Source: Paramyrothecium sp. XJ0827 (taxonomy: Eukaryota; Ascomycota; Sordariomycetes; Hypocreales; Stachybotryaceae). From it: a stretch of 64,000 nucleotides of DNA. Shown here piece by piece: positions 32,886 through 45,913 of the stretch (its first letter is position 1; each line of letters opens with the position of its first letter). The notes below the pieces were generated by a model. The model was given only the letters and a program-made list of their open reading frames with translations, did not search any database and was not told where the DNA came from. The position numbers and the translations under genes were made by a program. The DNA lies in assembly GCA_020881915.1 (NCBI GenBank), contig JAJFPB010000002.1, positions 2,790,001-2,854,000 on the forward strand. The letters are read 5' to 3'.

Positions 32886-35800
32886 ACATCAATCTCGGGA
32901 ACGTTCCCCGGAGGGCATGGCCAAGGAGTCTCTTCATCATTTTGAATAACGGAAAGCATTTTTCTCACGAGTTTTACGATTTGGGTCTGCACACACCAAC
33001 CAAGGCCGGCGTTATTCTTTTTTTCCTCTTTTTATTACCCGGCTTTTAGCGATATACAGAGATACCTTGGTGGCCATGTTTTCTTCATGCCTTTGCCCCG
33101 AGACAAAGTCATCGTCAATGATGCTTTGTTATGTTTAGCGATTTTAGTAGTTAGCTTAGCTTAGTTTTGGAGATACCCCCTTCGATCAATTTTACTACAG
33201 CCATTCTTCAAGTACTATCTTGTCCGCACTGTTCCATCGCCCGCTGCATGTGACTGCCGTGATAGGGTGCCATCTGCCCTGCTCCGTTCTGAATGACCAT
33301 CACAGTGGCCTGCGCGAGCCGAATGCGAATCAAAAGCGCATCACGCTTTGGCATGTTGCCCGCGCCAATGTTGCGTCCCTGACCACGAGATATCACGCAG
33401 GCATCCGCCAATCTTGTCGCACCCCACGGTCTCCCACCACTGGCTGGCAACTGATCCAAAGCTTGTCGGCAGATGCGACTTTGCGGATTGCCCATGGGCC
33501 TGGCTGCGGTCGCAACGTTGCTTGGCCCGCCCTCGGCAGCACGAGCGGGTGCTCGATTGCGCTAAGACTTCGTCGGCAAGGTGTGCTGCTTGACTGATCT
33601 GCTTCGCATCTTGCCCGAGTCGGACCCCAAGCGCACAAGTCAAAAGAGCAAGGTAAGGAAGGTATCTTATCTTAGTAAGGCACCAAGGTTCATCCGGAAA
33701 CGATACACGCCCCTCTAGGGGACATCCCAGGCCATCACATCACGCAGTAAGCCAAATCCTTCGCGATGTGATATCAAGCAGACGGTCGTCGCAAGCCGTC
33801 AACGCACCTGCGGTTTCGCTGCGCGCACTACCCGTCAGCTGAATCTTGCTCGGTCCCCTTCATCATCCTGCATCAAGAACCCCCCCGATGTTGTGACGAC
33901 ATGGCGGCCGGGCGCATAATGGTGGCGGCTCGCCTTGCACCACCAACAACTTCCCAGCGTTCGTCGCTGCGGCTGCACATTAAGCGAAATCATGGCTGAC
34001 TGCGGTCTCGCCCTTTTGACGTCCCAAGCAGACCAGTCAGATGTCAAACCCTCCATGGCTCGGCCATCATTCGACTTCAAGACATGCCTTCGCTCATTAC
34101 GCCAACAGCGCCTCCCCACATTCGGCCCGTGCCCTGGGAAGGGTCTCCAGCTGCTGCTTTAGGTAACTATGGATTACGGTCCGGACGGGCATTTTCCCTC
34201 GTTGTCGTTGGTCCGTTTATACGAACACTGACCAAAGCTCCAATCAGGGCTGATGTATTGGTCGCTTTTGTTCCAATCAGAGTGCCAGAACCTCGTCTGG
34301 CCTTCTCATTCGTCCTACACTGATGGGTCATGAGTTATCACGAATTGCTAATGATAGGTGCTCCGCAGATAAAGACTCATCATATGACCATAGATTTTCG
34401 GGTCAAGCTCCAAGATCGATACTCTTTTAATAGTGTCGGCGATGCTGATGGGGCTTCACGTGAGACTGCCTTGTTGTTCGCATCAGCTGATAGGGGGTTG
34501 TGGTTGATGTACGAACACGCGCGGAATATCCAATCGCCCTGCCTTGAGATATCCCTTGCCCCGGCTTTCTAGAGATAATCATTAGACATGGCATGTAATA
34601 GGTCTGATCAAAGCTGCCGAGAACGCGTGCGAGAGGGCCACAGGTCGCCTAGTAGCGCCTCTTGGCTATGCCGAGCCTTTTTGTTGTATATGTCTGTGAA
34701 GACTTGAACAAGGACTTGGATCGTCCCAACCAATGACTTGCTTCGGGTGCACGCAGCTACAGGAAGAGACTTTAAATAGACCGACTGGTTGTGAAGCGGC
34801 ACCCGCGGCAACCTTGAAACGGGGGAGTAGCAGTTACCGCGGGTCCCATCTTCTCGAGCCATGATCAACTGTGGATGCCGTCCATAGCCAAGTCCAACAG
34901 GCCGACCATATTCCATAGTCAGGACATGTTCATCAGTAGTAGCACGAGCTTGGAGACCTCCCCTAGCTACCCGTACTCATCATACTCGCCCATCTTGGTG
35001 TTCGTCGGCAAAGCGTCGCCAAAAGTACCTGTCACTCATGTGATCCATCTGCACTGCGGCCTGCACGCCTCGTCCGCAAGCCCCCCGAGCCAGGCTTGCG
35101 TGGATTGGCTCGACACTCTTGATCCAGCCAAGCATGATACCTCAGCCAGGAGGAAGGCCCACACCCCGAACAATGCTCCTGTCCCAATCATGAAGCCGCT
35201 GTTTAAGGCACATGCAGGTTGACATGGGTCCACGCCTTCATCTCGTTTCTCTGAGCAAATGGATTCACGTATAGGCAACGCGCCTATTGGTAAGCTCAAG
35301 AGTGAGGGCGGCGTTATCTACGCGTTCGCAGACATCAGCTGGTTCCATAGCGCCTTTGAGTATGCTGCCGGTCAGCAAATGAGGACTGACATCGGAATCG
35401 CAGCTAGCCTTAGCCGCCCGAGCTCACCCAAAACACCAGCAAGCATCAGGAGGGCATCCACTCCGTAGCTTGGTACTCAAACTTGCCAATTTCCCTAGCT
35501 TCTTGGAAGTCGAGATGAGCACACCCTGGGACATGCAATCTAGTGCTCCAAAATAGACGATACTGTTTCGGCCTTTCGTCAGAGACTGGATGATTGTCAT
35601 GTATGAGTGAGTCTCCGCCTGAGGTACATGGCGAAATCATGGAGGACTGGGAGTCTAGTCATTGGAATCGGCCAACTGAGGAGCATATCCCTGATACTCG
35701 GCAAGTATAGTATCCCATGATCTGTTCGAATGGCATCTAGTTGCACTGGAGCTAGCCTGCACATGCTAATGTCCCCGACATATTAAAGCAAGGCATGCAG

Positions 35801-38739
35801 CTGACAGTAGTTTTCGCCTCTATCAAGGGCAAAGGATTTCGAATGATCTGCTGTTCTCTCTCTCCCAAAACTGAAGGGTAGTGAAATGAATTGGAAGGGG
35901 GAAAAAGATGACTGAAACACGATACATATCGTGTTCTGGGGTTTACGACATGTGAACCGAGTCGACGAAGGTTGCCACTGAGGCAATACATGAGACATTG
36001 GCTCCTGCTTGAGATATGAGCCATGCAACGGGGTGACGGAGTCGGAGCGAATGCTATTTGCCTGTTACGCCAGATACCACACATATCGAAGTTTGTGTTT
36101 GGTAATTCATAGTGATAGTCGGGGGTCGACAAACACTTCCAGTACACTCCTTTGCATGACAACAAGCCAGCAGTGTGAAACATCCCCTTGTGCATGTCAA
36201 AGATCGTCGCAGTAACGGAGCGCTAAGACGAGTCTCGCTTCCTAGACTGGTCATACGATATTCGTATCCTCCGAGTCGCTATGGCGACATTCACCGGCAT
36301 CCCTCCTTCTGCTTGTTGCCCGGAGTCGATGAGCAGGGCCTCTTCAGGGACGTTCACCGCTGAACATTGCAGATGCCCAGTCTTTGCTTGGTTTGGCGTT
36401 TTATGCTCCCAGCATGATCCGGACACTAGAAACATCACGAGCTGGGTGCTGAACTTATGGAACGAGGTGACAGCGGCTAGTCCCAACCAGGCACTTGGCC
36501 AGTCACTGCTACGAACGCACCGGAACAAGACTCGACGTACGGAGGCACTGTGCTGATAAAAGGCAACGGAAAACTCGCCTTGATCTCATGGCTATCAGGG
36601 TCTTCAGCAGGACCTCCTCGCCAGGCTAAACCCTCGCCGCCGAACCACAACGTCGAATCATTCAACCTACCAACTCACCTCCGGGATGAATTCAATGTGA
36701 CATTATATTACATGTCTGTGTTCCGGGTAGAGTGCTTTCTTGCGAGAATTGAGTTAGTCAAATTTAGATCGATCACCACACGGAGTGATGCCATTGTCCT
36801 AAGGCAGCTTCAGATTATAGTTGAGCTGAGATTAACCCCTAGCCTCCCTCAGCTGAATGAGCGCGGAGAACTCGTATCATTGAGCTAGCGATTTTATTTG
36901 GTGGTTCAATGGTCTGCTCTGATATGTTTTTCCGAGTTATCGCTCGAAGTTCAGCCTGAGAAAAGACCAGGAGTTCCAGAGCGCACAGTCTCCATCTTGC
37001 CCAATTGCAACTCGCAACCAGGTTTTGTTGAGCCATCAATCACACCTTACCGTAAACTCATCTAGGTCACTGCCCAGTGAGAACACAGTGTCTTGACCCA
37101 ACCCACGAGAAGTGAGTCTGCCGCAGCCTGCTATGGCCCGCAGCGTCGCAATCCAGCATATGTGAGATATCGAGCCATGGTAGATAATTGGGGTTGATTG
37201 CAGCCCCGTTCAATTTAGCATCGCGAATGTAACCGGCAGGGATTACGGGGGAAAATGCAATCCTTTACTTGGCAGCATTGATCCACGAGTGAAGCCCGCA
37301 GGGCCGAAAATAAACATAGCATATTGGGTGTGCGATTCGCTCCTGCAAGCGCATGTGCTCGCAATCGCGCGTTGCCATTTGGTGATGCAAGCCTGATGCG
37401 TGCGAAAGAACCATGATTGTGTTTGACGATTCGACTTTTTCATGCAGCACCTTCAAGTTGCTACAGCTTGGAAGGGCTGGTGATGCTGGCATGTCAGATT
37501 ACTTAAGCGCAGGTATGGTACAATCTTGCCTTATTTTGGAAAAGCTGGCAAAAAAGGCCGGCGGCACGATCAGCCGCTTGTTACGCATTGGGCAATCGAT
37601 CGCCAGGATCGATTTGAACAGTCGCCGGACACGCAGGAAGCCAAGGATTGTCTTATTAGCGATCTGCTGACCCCAAGCGCTTGATCGTATGTTAGCACGA
37701 AAACCCGCAAGACCAACCGACGACCGCGGTTCTTCTTATCCGACTCAAGCTGACTGACTATTGGCCGTGGTATCGACATCGGCTGCTAGAAGTCTTATCA
37801 ATATCTTATGCACGGTGTTGGCCATGGATGTACCAAGTCGGGTGAATTACATGCAGAGTTGGTTCGGATAAATGAGGCCGCCTAAGCCAGGCCGCTCCCG
37901 AAAGCAATCCAACGGCAGAGGATAATGATAAGGATTTGATTTCCAACGGCCCCCAGGATATGCCACGAGGGGGTGGCTGGGGCATGATTCAGCGGGCCCG
38001 ATGGGTGGCCGGCCACGGGCATTGCATGACAATGCTTCGCCCTTTCTGAACATAGAAGATGCACAATTATTTGTAAGACAGTGATTCACGGTGTGCCGGT
38101 TGGCAATCACCTCCCCTTTCGACCCAAGTGCATTGCATGCCCGAGCGAAGACTATATTCTCGCCGGCCGCAAGGGCAGAATCCATGCATGGCATCGTGGC
38201 ACGACGTGGCGGCCAAAGAGCAGAGACGGTATGCTAGCGTCGCATCCGTGGCCAGGTATCTATTTCTGGGCTCATGTTGGCCGCTTGAAGACGATGACGA
38301 ACCCATATCCCGGTGCCGTTACATGGCCGCGCCTCGCGGAAGGGCGACAATCCGTTTGGGCAAGGGGCATTGGCATTGCTGAGCACGCCACCTTTCTCTT
38401 CACGTCAATGCTGTTGCAGACTTTTTTTTCTTGCTGCGATGTGAGGAGGTAGCAACCATGGGAGTCGAGGTTAGAGGGAGGGCTCGTGAAACTGTGACTG
38501 AGCGAGGGTTGCAATGATGCTGCCCCTTTCATAAGGTATGTTTCTAGAGTGCGTCGACGAAGTGAGTGGCAACCAAGACGAGTTGCAGTAGCGTGTTCGG
38601 AGCCGCGCCTAGGCCCCGCTCTCAGCAAGTCAAGAACGAGCTCTCGAAAAGCTTACCTTAGTTTGGGCCCGTTGAGGTTGCCGGTGCAAAGAAGATGCAA
38701 CGCCGCACAAATCGTTGCTAAGGTACCATACCATCCATA

Positions 38740-38763
38740 AGGTAGGTAGGTAGGTAGGTACCT
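38740..38763. repeat. GGTA tetranucleotide microsatellite
   Basis: Five to six tandem AGGT units end in GGTACC. They sit in the ORF-free interval and belong in sequence to the AGGTA motif family common in this window. Confidence 0.75.
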
Positions 38764-38984
38764 TGTGGTGATGGCCCCTGGCCCTGGCCCTGGCGTCGGC
38801 GACGGTGCTGGGCTTGGAGTGGGTGGGTGGATGGCTGTTGGATGGGTACCGAATCGGCAAGGGTGGGGCGCCCAGCTGGCGGAGACGGGAAGGGACCGAC
38901 CGGGTTGGGTTGATGGCGCAGGAGCCATGCAGGAATGGCCGTGACAAGAGCTACCGGACCCTGTCGATAGGCGTGATGGAGCGG

Positions 38985-39024
38985 CTGATTGGCCAACCCC
39001 TTGATTCCCAATAGCCAATCAGCG
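38985..39024. promoter_or_regulatory. Inverted pair of CCAAT boxes in a perfect 10-bp palindrome
   Basis: GCTGATTGGC at 38985-38994 is the exact reverse complement of GCCAATCAGC at 39015-39024, with a 20-bp spacer. Each arm contains a CCAAT box in strong context (CCAATCA), the binding site of the HAP/CBC heterotrimer. It lies 1.9 kb upstream of the WD40 start in a region with no other gene. Confidence 0.55.
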
Positions 39025-39592
39025 CCGGCGCCCAACGTCGGCGCTACGTCGCCTCCTTCGATTGAACGTCTGTTTGTCCCTGCCCCGCCCCCGAGCCACG
39101 TCCAGAGCCCAACCACATGCCCCAAAGGCTCAAATGCTCTCACCGTAGGGGCTTGTCCAGCCTCGAAATCCCAATCCTCGTCCGTCCGTCCCCCCTTTCG
39201 CCTCAGCAACCGGACCGTGCTGTTCGTCACAAATAATGCTTTGTGCATTGCGAGGAATAATGCTGGGTGAAAAGAGAGCAACCCCTGCCCGCTGCACAGT
39301 GCCCGCCGTATTCCTGACCGGCAAACTGCCACGCATAATACCATGTTCCCCCATGTCAGGCACTGAACCTGGACCTGGCCAACTGGCCCTGGGCCCTGTC
39401 CCGTGTGTGTGCTCAAAAAAAGAGACGGATCGCCTGCGTTTCTCTCGTGCAACTGAGCGGCTGCGACCCCGCAAGCACGCACCCAGCCATGCCACTGCCC
39501 TAGGGCGGGTTGGACGAGGTCGAGTCGGCGATGAGTGATGCAACCGCTACATACATGCGTGAGCTCGTAGCGGTGTTGCGCGAGGGACAGCG

Positions 39593-39625
<33 letters not shown>

Positions 39626-39629
39626 TCTA
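39593..39629. repeat. GAGCCT hexanucleotide repeat
   Basis: Six tandem GAGCCT units, the last degenerate (GAGTCT), in non-coding DNA. Confidence 0.8.
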
Positions 39630-40886
39630 GAAAACTAATTGCGGTTTTCCTTGCCATGGCCGCTGGATTGGGCCATTGTCCCTGCTAGCCCAGGAGCACG
39701 CGGACAATCCGATGGCAACTGATCATAGCAATCATCTCTTCAATTCGTCCATAACCTTGCTTCAATTTTACTCGCCCTCGGCCCTCGTCTTCGCCTCGAC
39801 CGGGTCTCCACAACACGCGCAACCGCCCATCCAGTGGCATGGGGTTCGTGGCTTGCTTGACGACCGATATGAGGTGAAGGTGGGGGGGGGGAGGGCATAT
39901 CCCTGATCTGTCCATCGTCTTGGCTTGGACTGGATGCATCCGCTACCTTCTGCAGTCACCTCGTGCAGGGCTCTAATTTTATATGGCTTGACAACCTCGT
40001 CCACTAACATGCCAGCCCACCATCTCCTAGGCGCTGCCCTTACTCCGCGCTCGTGGGCCTATCACATCCCAACCCATCCTTTCGTCGTCGCCCTGCCGCC
40101 CTCTCTCTCGTACTGTGCGGCTTGCCTCTCACCCTCTACTTTGATCCCTCTTTTCTTCTTTCCTCCCCTCCATCTTCCGGCCTTGTATCTCATAACCTCG
40201 ATTCGGTTATTGTGTGCGGCATAGCGCAACGTCAGCTTCGAGTGCGTGCGACCACGAAAAACCGTCCTGCGTCGACCCAACATCTCGTTATCCCACGCCA
40301 CGAGTAATCGAGTTGCACCAATAAGCGCCCTACCGAGCCCACCATCTCGAGGAATCACAGGACGTGCGCTTGTTCGTTACGCCTTCGTACCGTTGCGCAA
40401 AACCGCCGTTTCTTCCATAATCCACCGCCTTCTCCCTCCCGTTCTTTCAACTAAGAGCTTAGACATTCAGCACTACGCAAATACCCGTCTGTGGATACAA
40501 ACTCAATCGCCGCAACGACATTTCCCGATCGTCTCGCAGAGACCTAGCTTCTCAGTCGTCGCTTACACGACGAGGCATAAGCTCGCGCTTTCTCTGTCCA
40601 AGGCGCGCGATAGGCACATTGTCCTCACCGGACTTGAGTGGAACTCACGGAATGATTGGAATCTAGAAACCACTGTTTCCTGCCATTTATTAGGCTCCGC
40701 GAGAGAGCGCCCGGCTCAAAGGGGCCTATAATCTTGTATAGGGCCGTGTGGTACGGTGTGTTCTCCTTTGCATTGGGTCGTAACACCCGAGTTTTGGGAG
40801 AGGACGGGTCTGAGCAGTTCTATTTGAACATTACTGACCGGCTAGCCTTTGCAGTTGGTTGAGGTATCCCACCCTCGGCGCCGATC

Positions 40887-43800
40887 ATGTCCTCCTCACA
40901 AGCCTTGTCCGCCTCTTCGAGGAATCGCGCAGTCTCAATGGGGTCAGGAAGGACTGCTGGCGCAAGGTCCGCCCAAGCGCAAGATTTCACTTCCATGCCG
41001 ACCTCCAAAGATCTAAAATTCTTCGACCCCTCGGCGGCGACGGCTTCTATGTTCCTTTATGCCCAAGGATCCTCAATCGTTTGCTGTCACCACGACACCC
41101 TGACGATCGAGCGAAGATTCTCTAGACACGCAGATGAGGTGCAACTACTGGCGGTGGACAACCAAAGTGATGTTGGAGGTGGGCGATTCGTGGTCAGCTA
41201 TGATGCGGGCCAGACAGCAATCGTCTGGGATCTTATGACAGGCGATGAGGTTGCCCGGTTCGCCTCATACGAGCACCTGACTGTTGCTGCGTGGATGCGA
41301 AACGGCAATGTTGCTTTCGGTGAGCAATGGGACTCTGCAAACACGCCTCGTACCGGAAAACTAATGATTTCATCCCACAGGCAACACCCAAGGAAGCATT
41401 ATCCTGTTCGAACCAACCACTTCTGAGCACATTTCCTCCAGAACGCTGGACCAAATCGCAATCACAGCGCTTGCGCCATCAACAGATTGCAGGACGTTTG
41501 CCATTGGGTGAGTGAGAGTGCCGTAACTCTCAAATGAACGATTTACTCACAATTATGCAGCTACCAGAATGGCTCCCTACTTATTGCAACGCTTCAGCCT
41601 CGCTTTACAATTCTCCACAACCTGACAACCCAAAGAGCTCCATCACCCATTGTAACGTTAGCCTGGCATGCCTCGTCATCTCGGCAAAAGTCTGACATGC
41701 TTGCGGTGCAAACGCACGACGGCGACCTCCGCGTCTGGAGTGTCGCCAAGTCGCACAACGCTGAAGACCCTGCTAAAGTTGTCAGATTGCTCAAGCGGCG
41801 CGACACCGTTGTCCCTGGCCCAAACTGGATGGGCTGGTCCAAGAACGGTCGGATCATTCAACACTCAGACTCGTACGTATAACACAAAGACATACTTCTC
41901 TGGAGAAGTACAGAAGACTCGAGCGTTTGCTAACATGCAGCTTGTACAGGGAGACACTTTCGTGGGACGTGAGAACAAAGCACGTTACTTTCGACTCCAT
42001 CCCAACGTTGGAACATGTGAAGAGTCTGGCTGTGTACGGCCCAGGTGCTACACTCTTCACTATTGGCCCCAACAGCACTGTGCAACAATTTGATCTTAAC
42101 TCACCTGCCATCATGGTTGCGAACGTGCAACATCCAGTCAACTTACTTCCGCCGTCGCCGCCAAACTCCATCGAAGAGCCCGGGATCAAGTCGGCTCATT
42201 CCACTACGACGATACATACATCGGAATCGGAGACTAGCTCGATACCTCTCGAGAACGGTGTTTCGGAAAGCGACGAGGATCACTTATCTCCATTTGCTCG
42301 CATTGCCCTCGGCCAGGGCCAAGAGTCCGGCAATGAGACGTACGAGTCCGCAAGTCCTGTGTCAAGCCGAAGTGGTGTGTCATCCCGATCCAAATCATCG
42401 ACGGGCTCACGTACGCCCGGACGATATCAAGGATCTCTCAGGTCTCGAGGCTTGACCGAGAACACCTACATCTCAGCAGGCTCCTCTCTCAAGTCTTCCA
42501 CTGTTGGCAAGCGAGAACAAGACAATTACTCCATGGGTTACACAATCGCTTCCACCAGCGGCCCATCCATGGCATCGTCGTCTCGCTCCCACAAGCCCTC
42601 CAGACTGCGAAACGAAGTCCCTCGTAGCCCTGATGACAACAAAGTTCATGACCTCTTCAAGTATACCAGGACTCGGCTGTCTGACATTCCCTATAAACCA
42701 CCCATGAACTTGGACAACGCTCGGCTCACGAACGACGATCTTCGCCGTCAAATGCTCAGCACCATCTTTGGATGGCACAAGGAGATTGAGGATCTCATTC
42801 GTGACGAGATGAGCCGACATCCAGCTGGATCCGCCAGTCGTATTCTGCTAGCAAAATGGCTGGGAGACATCGATTCGGACATCATGGCAGCCTCTTCTGA
42901 GAACATGACTTCATCGGACTGGATGTTGCTTGCATTGAGCGGCATTGGTGGTCATGCGTCTCAACACAAGCTGGGTCGCGTGTATGTGCAGCGGTTGTTG
43001 GAAAGCGGTGACATTCACGTTGCCGTGACAATCATGCTTGGGATGGGAGATCATAACGACGCGATTGAGGTCTACGTCTCTCACAAGCGATACATGGAGG
43101 CATTGATCCTGACATGTGTGGCTTTCCCCAGTGTCTGGGAACGGCAGTCATCCATCATCCGCAAATGGGGAGAGTGGGCCATTCAACACAGCCAACGACA
43201 ACTTGCTATCCGCTGCTTTGCTTGCACAGGCCAAGAGTCGACAGAGCCGTGGACCTCGCCATCTGCCGCACAGCTTGTTTTCCAGAACGTCACGCCAAAT
43301 ATTCCTGAGATTCTCAGTCCGCCGCTGTCTCCCCCCGGCGTCCAGCGAGGCCCCCAGCGAAGCATCGCGAAAACATCTGCTCTGAAACTCATCACATCTT
43401 TTGGCGACCAAGACAAAAAGTCCAAGTTCTACGCTCAAGGTGATGGAGGCCAAACACCTCTCGCTGCAGGAGTTACGCCTATTGCAGATTCGGCAATTTC
43501 ACCAGGCGGCTACGACGCTACAACAGCACTCTTGCGTCCTTCGAACAATAGCCGATTCAATACTCCCACATCTGCTCGCGGAACAGGTCCCATGTTCGGA
43601 CGTGGGCGTCTGCCATCTATTGGGGAGATACCATCCGACCTCAGTCGTCTGGCGCTGAAGAGGGAGGCGCCTCCAGAAATGGAAGAAAAACCTCAGATTC
43701 CACCTCCCATCAATGATAATCTCGCGGCGGGCAATGCACTGCAGCGTGCCGCTACTGCAAGTCCTATGATGATGCGAGATCGCTACCAACGCGTAGTTCG

Positions 43801-45913
43801 GGATCCGGAAGTCGACCGACCCCCTTCGCCAGACCACCAGATGATGGCTAGAATTCAGGAGGCACGTGTCAAACACCGCAACGGCTCTCGTGATCGGATA
43901 CCCCAAGGCCTTAACCTGCAGCTGCAACCTATTCGGCGCCCCGAAGGACTTGACTTGACCTCCCCAGAGCAGTCAGTAACTTCCTCCACGAGGTTTCATT
44001 GGCCTTCTCGCCGCCGAGGACCAGGCTCCGTGACTAGCTCCGTCACATCCACTTCCAGTGCCGGTCGAAGCCTTCGGCACAACCCGAAGTACCGCGATGA
44101 CTATATCCATAGTTTAGAGGCCGCACAGCACTATAGGAAGAGATCTAGAAGTAGGCATGGCAGCAAAGAGCGGACAAGAGATGCCTCTCGTGGCCGACAT
44201 AGTAGCATGGAAAGGAAGGCCAAGTCGCGAGAAGCATCTGAGGACCGTGGCCGCGAGACCACGAGAACTTGGAACAAGCCGAAGAGGTCACCTACGTCTC
44301 CCGTTCCCATGTCCCCCGAAGATCTTGCGATCCTGAGCACCCCGAGGTATTCCGAACTTGGAGAGCCGTCCACGGTCAGGAAGGTGAGCGGATCGAAAGC
44401 GAAGGCGGGCAGCCGCACATCCAGTCGTGGTAGTCGCCGCAGAAGCCCTGACTCTAGGCCCCGCCCACCAGCGCTGGATATTCGTGGCAGAGCCAAGGAC
44501 ATTGAGCCTATCAGCCAGCGATCCCCGACATCCCCAGTGCCACTGTCGGCTACTGCTCCTCACTACCATGGTTCCGAAGATGAGGAGGACCTCAAGAAGG
44601 CTATACAAGCTCAAGAAGACTTTAGGGCTAAGCACAGTCGTAGCGCCAGTCATGGTCTGAACTCACCAGTCACTACGAAACGAGAGCGATCCGAGACGCG
44701 CCGCCGTGAGGCGACCGAGAGCTTCGTATCGCTTCCAATGTCCACCGTTCATGGACGTGCAGCATCTACGGAACATGCTGGTGACTTGCGTCGCATGAAG
44801 GAAGAGAGGCAGCGGAAGAAGGAACAGGCCGCACGAGAACTTGAGGAGCGTCGAAAGTCGCTCGCAAAGCGACCTCAAGCCCCTCAGATCCCTCATCCCA
44901 ACGACTTTGCGCCTTCCCTCATGAGAGTTGGTGTCGAGACTGCGGACTCTACATCTGAGGATTTGTACCCGCGCAGTGCTACAGAGCCCCCGAAGGGCAT
45001 GTACGCAAGGACCGGGCCTCCGATAGGTCTTCCTGCCACGCCCAAGGCGATGAGGCTGCTCCTTGAAGCCGATCGCCAGAGCAACAAGCATACCGACGAG
45101 GTGCCCAACGTCCCGGTCATCCCCACTACCTTTGCGCAGCGAGTGACGCCACGCGTGTCTCCCGAACACTCTCCTGACAAGCCAAAGGACAAGGGACCGG
45201 ACCTGTTGACCTTGTTGCCTTCGACCGTGTATCAACCGCCCACGCGACCTATGATCCCTAGAAGCATGTCTGCGCCTATCCCTGACGAGCCCAGTCCCGT
45301 GCGGTACGACAGGAAGGGCAGCGTTGGCGATGTCCGCGGCATTGACGAAGTCTTGGGCGGAGAGAGGCGCCGGTCACACGAGGAGCCGCCGCCTCCGCCT
45401 CCGCCAATGCTGAGGGAGCTGCAACATCTGGCGATACCGCCCCCTCCTCCCCCAGCTCCGCTCCCTCACGCCAGGCGAGCCAATGAAAATGGCGCTCTTG
45501 GTTCTGGAATGATCGAAATTGTTATGGATGAGGAGGAGTCGGCGCCAGCCGTGGTAGCCGCAGCTCCAAACGATGGCATGGTGCCTGTGATTTCCGTACC
45601 AGCGCCTCCATCATCGAAGGGCCACAGCCGTGGACGGAGCAATGGAGAAAACAGCATCTCGAGCCGGTTCTCCAAGGCCACTGAGCGCCTCCGCTCCGCT
45701 AGCCGCGGCCGCAAGGAGAGCGGAAGAGGAGTCAGGTCCCCTCCCATGGAAGCACCTTACGAGAGTGTCCCGACACCACAACACCACACAATCAGGTCGC
45801 CTGTAGCTGGGGCTCCACCTCCAATAGTGTATGATCGTGATGCAGTCCGGTCGCCTATTGAGGCAAGCAGCAAACACGTTTCCACTGGTCTGCACCGCAG
45901 CGAGATGATTTAG
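40887..45913 (+). CDS. Large WD40-repeat / alpha-solenoid protein with disordered RS-rich tail
   Basis: Exons 40887-41319, 41381-41507, 41561-41872 and 41950-45913 encode about 1611 residues. A second usable acceptor at 41940 would add three residues. The first about 380 residues form WD40-type blades: FVVSYDAGQTAIVWDLMTGDEV, GSIILFEPTT, LAVQTHDGDLRVWSVAK and ETLSWDVRTK. A helical region at about 560-760 (LTNDDLRRQMLSTIFGWHKE, DWMLLALSGIGGH, GDIHVAVTIMLGMGDHNDAIEVYVS, RQLAIRCFACTGQE) looks like the TPR-like solenoid that follows the propellers in Gemin5-type proteins. The remainder is long, disordered and rich in Ser, Arg and Pro, with a charged coiled coil (RRMKEERQRKKEQAARELEE) and polyproline stretches. 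No gene symbol is known to me. It probably acts as a scaffold, and the Gemin5 comparison is by architecture only. Confidence 0.85.

Larger units (their letters stand above)
31675..40886. other. 9.2-kb gene-poor interval upstream of the WD40 gene
   Basis: No gene is supported. 31.7-33.6 kb is GC-rich 3' and intergenic DNA with a 20-bp tandem repeat. 33.7-38.5 kb looks less GC-rich, with stops in all frames and no ORF above about 150 codons that resembles protein. 38.5-40 kb carries microsatellites (38740-38763, 39593-39629) and a palindromic CCAAT pair at 38985-39024. 40070-40190 is strongly CT-rich and probably marks transcription initiation for the WD40 gene, implying a leader of about 700 nt. 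The 254-codon minus-strand frame at 38718-39482 is low-complexity and not credible. Confidence 0.5.

Noticed and set aside
38718..39482. 254-codon minus-strand open frame in the gene desert
   Set aside because: Composition is Gly/Pro/Arg low complexity from GC-rich DNA and microsatellites, with no domain-like pattern; competing frames on the other strand are equally open.
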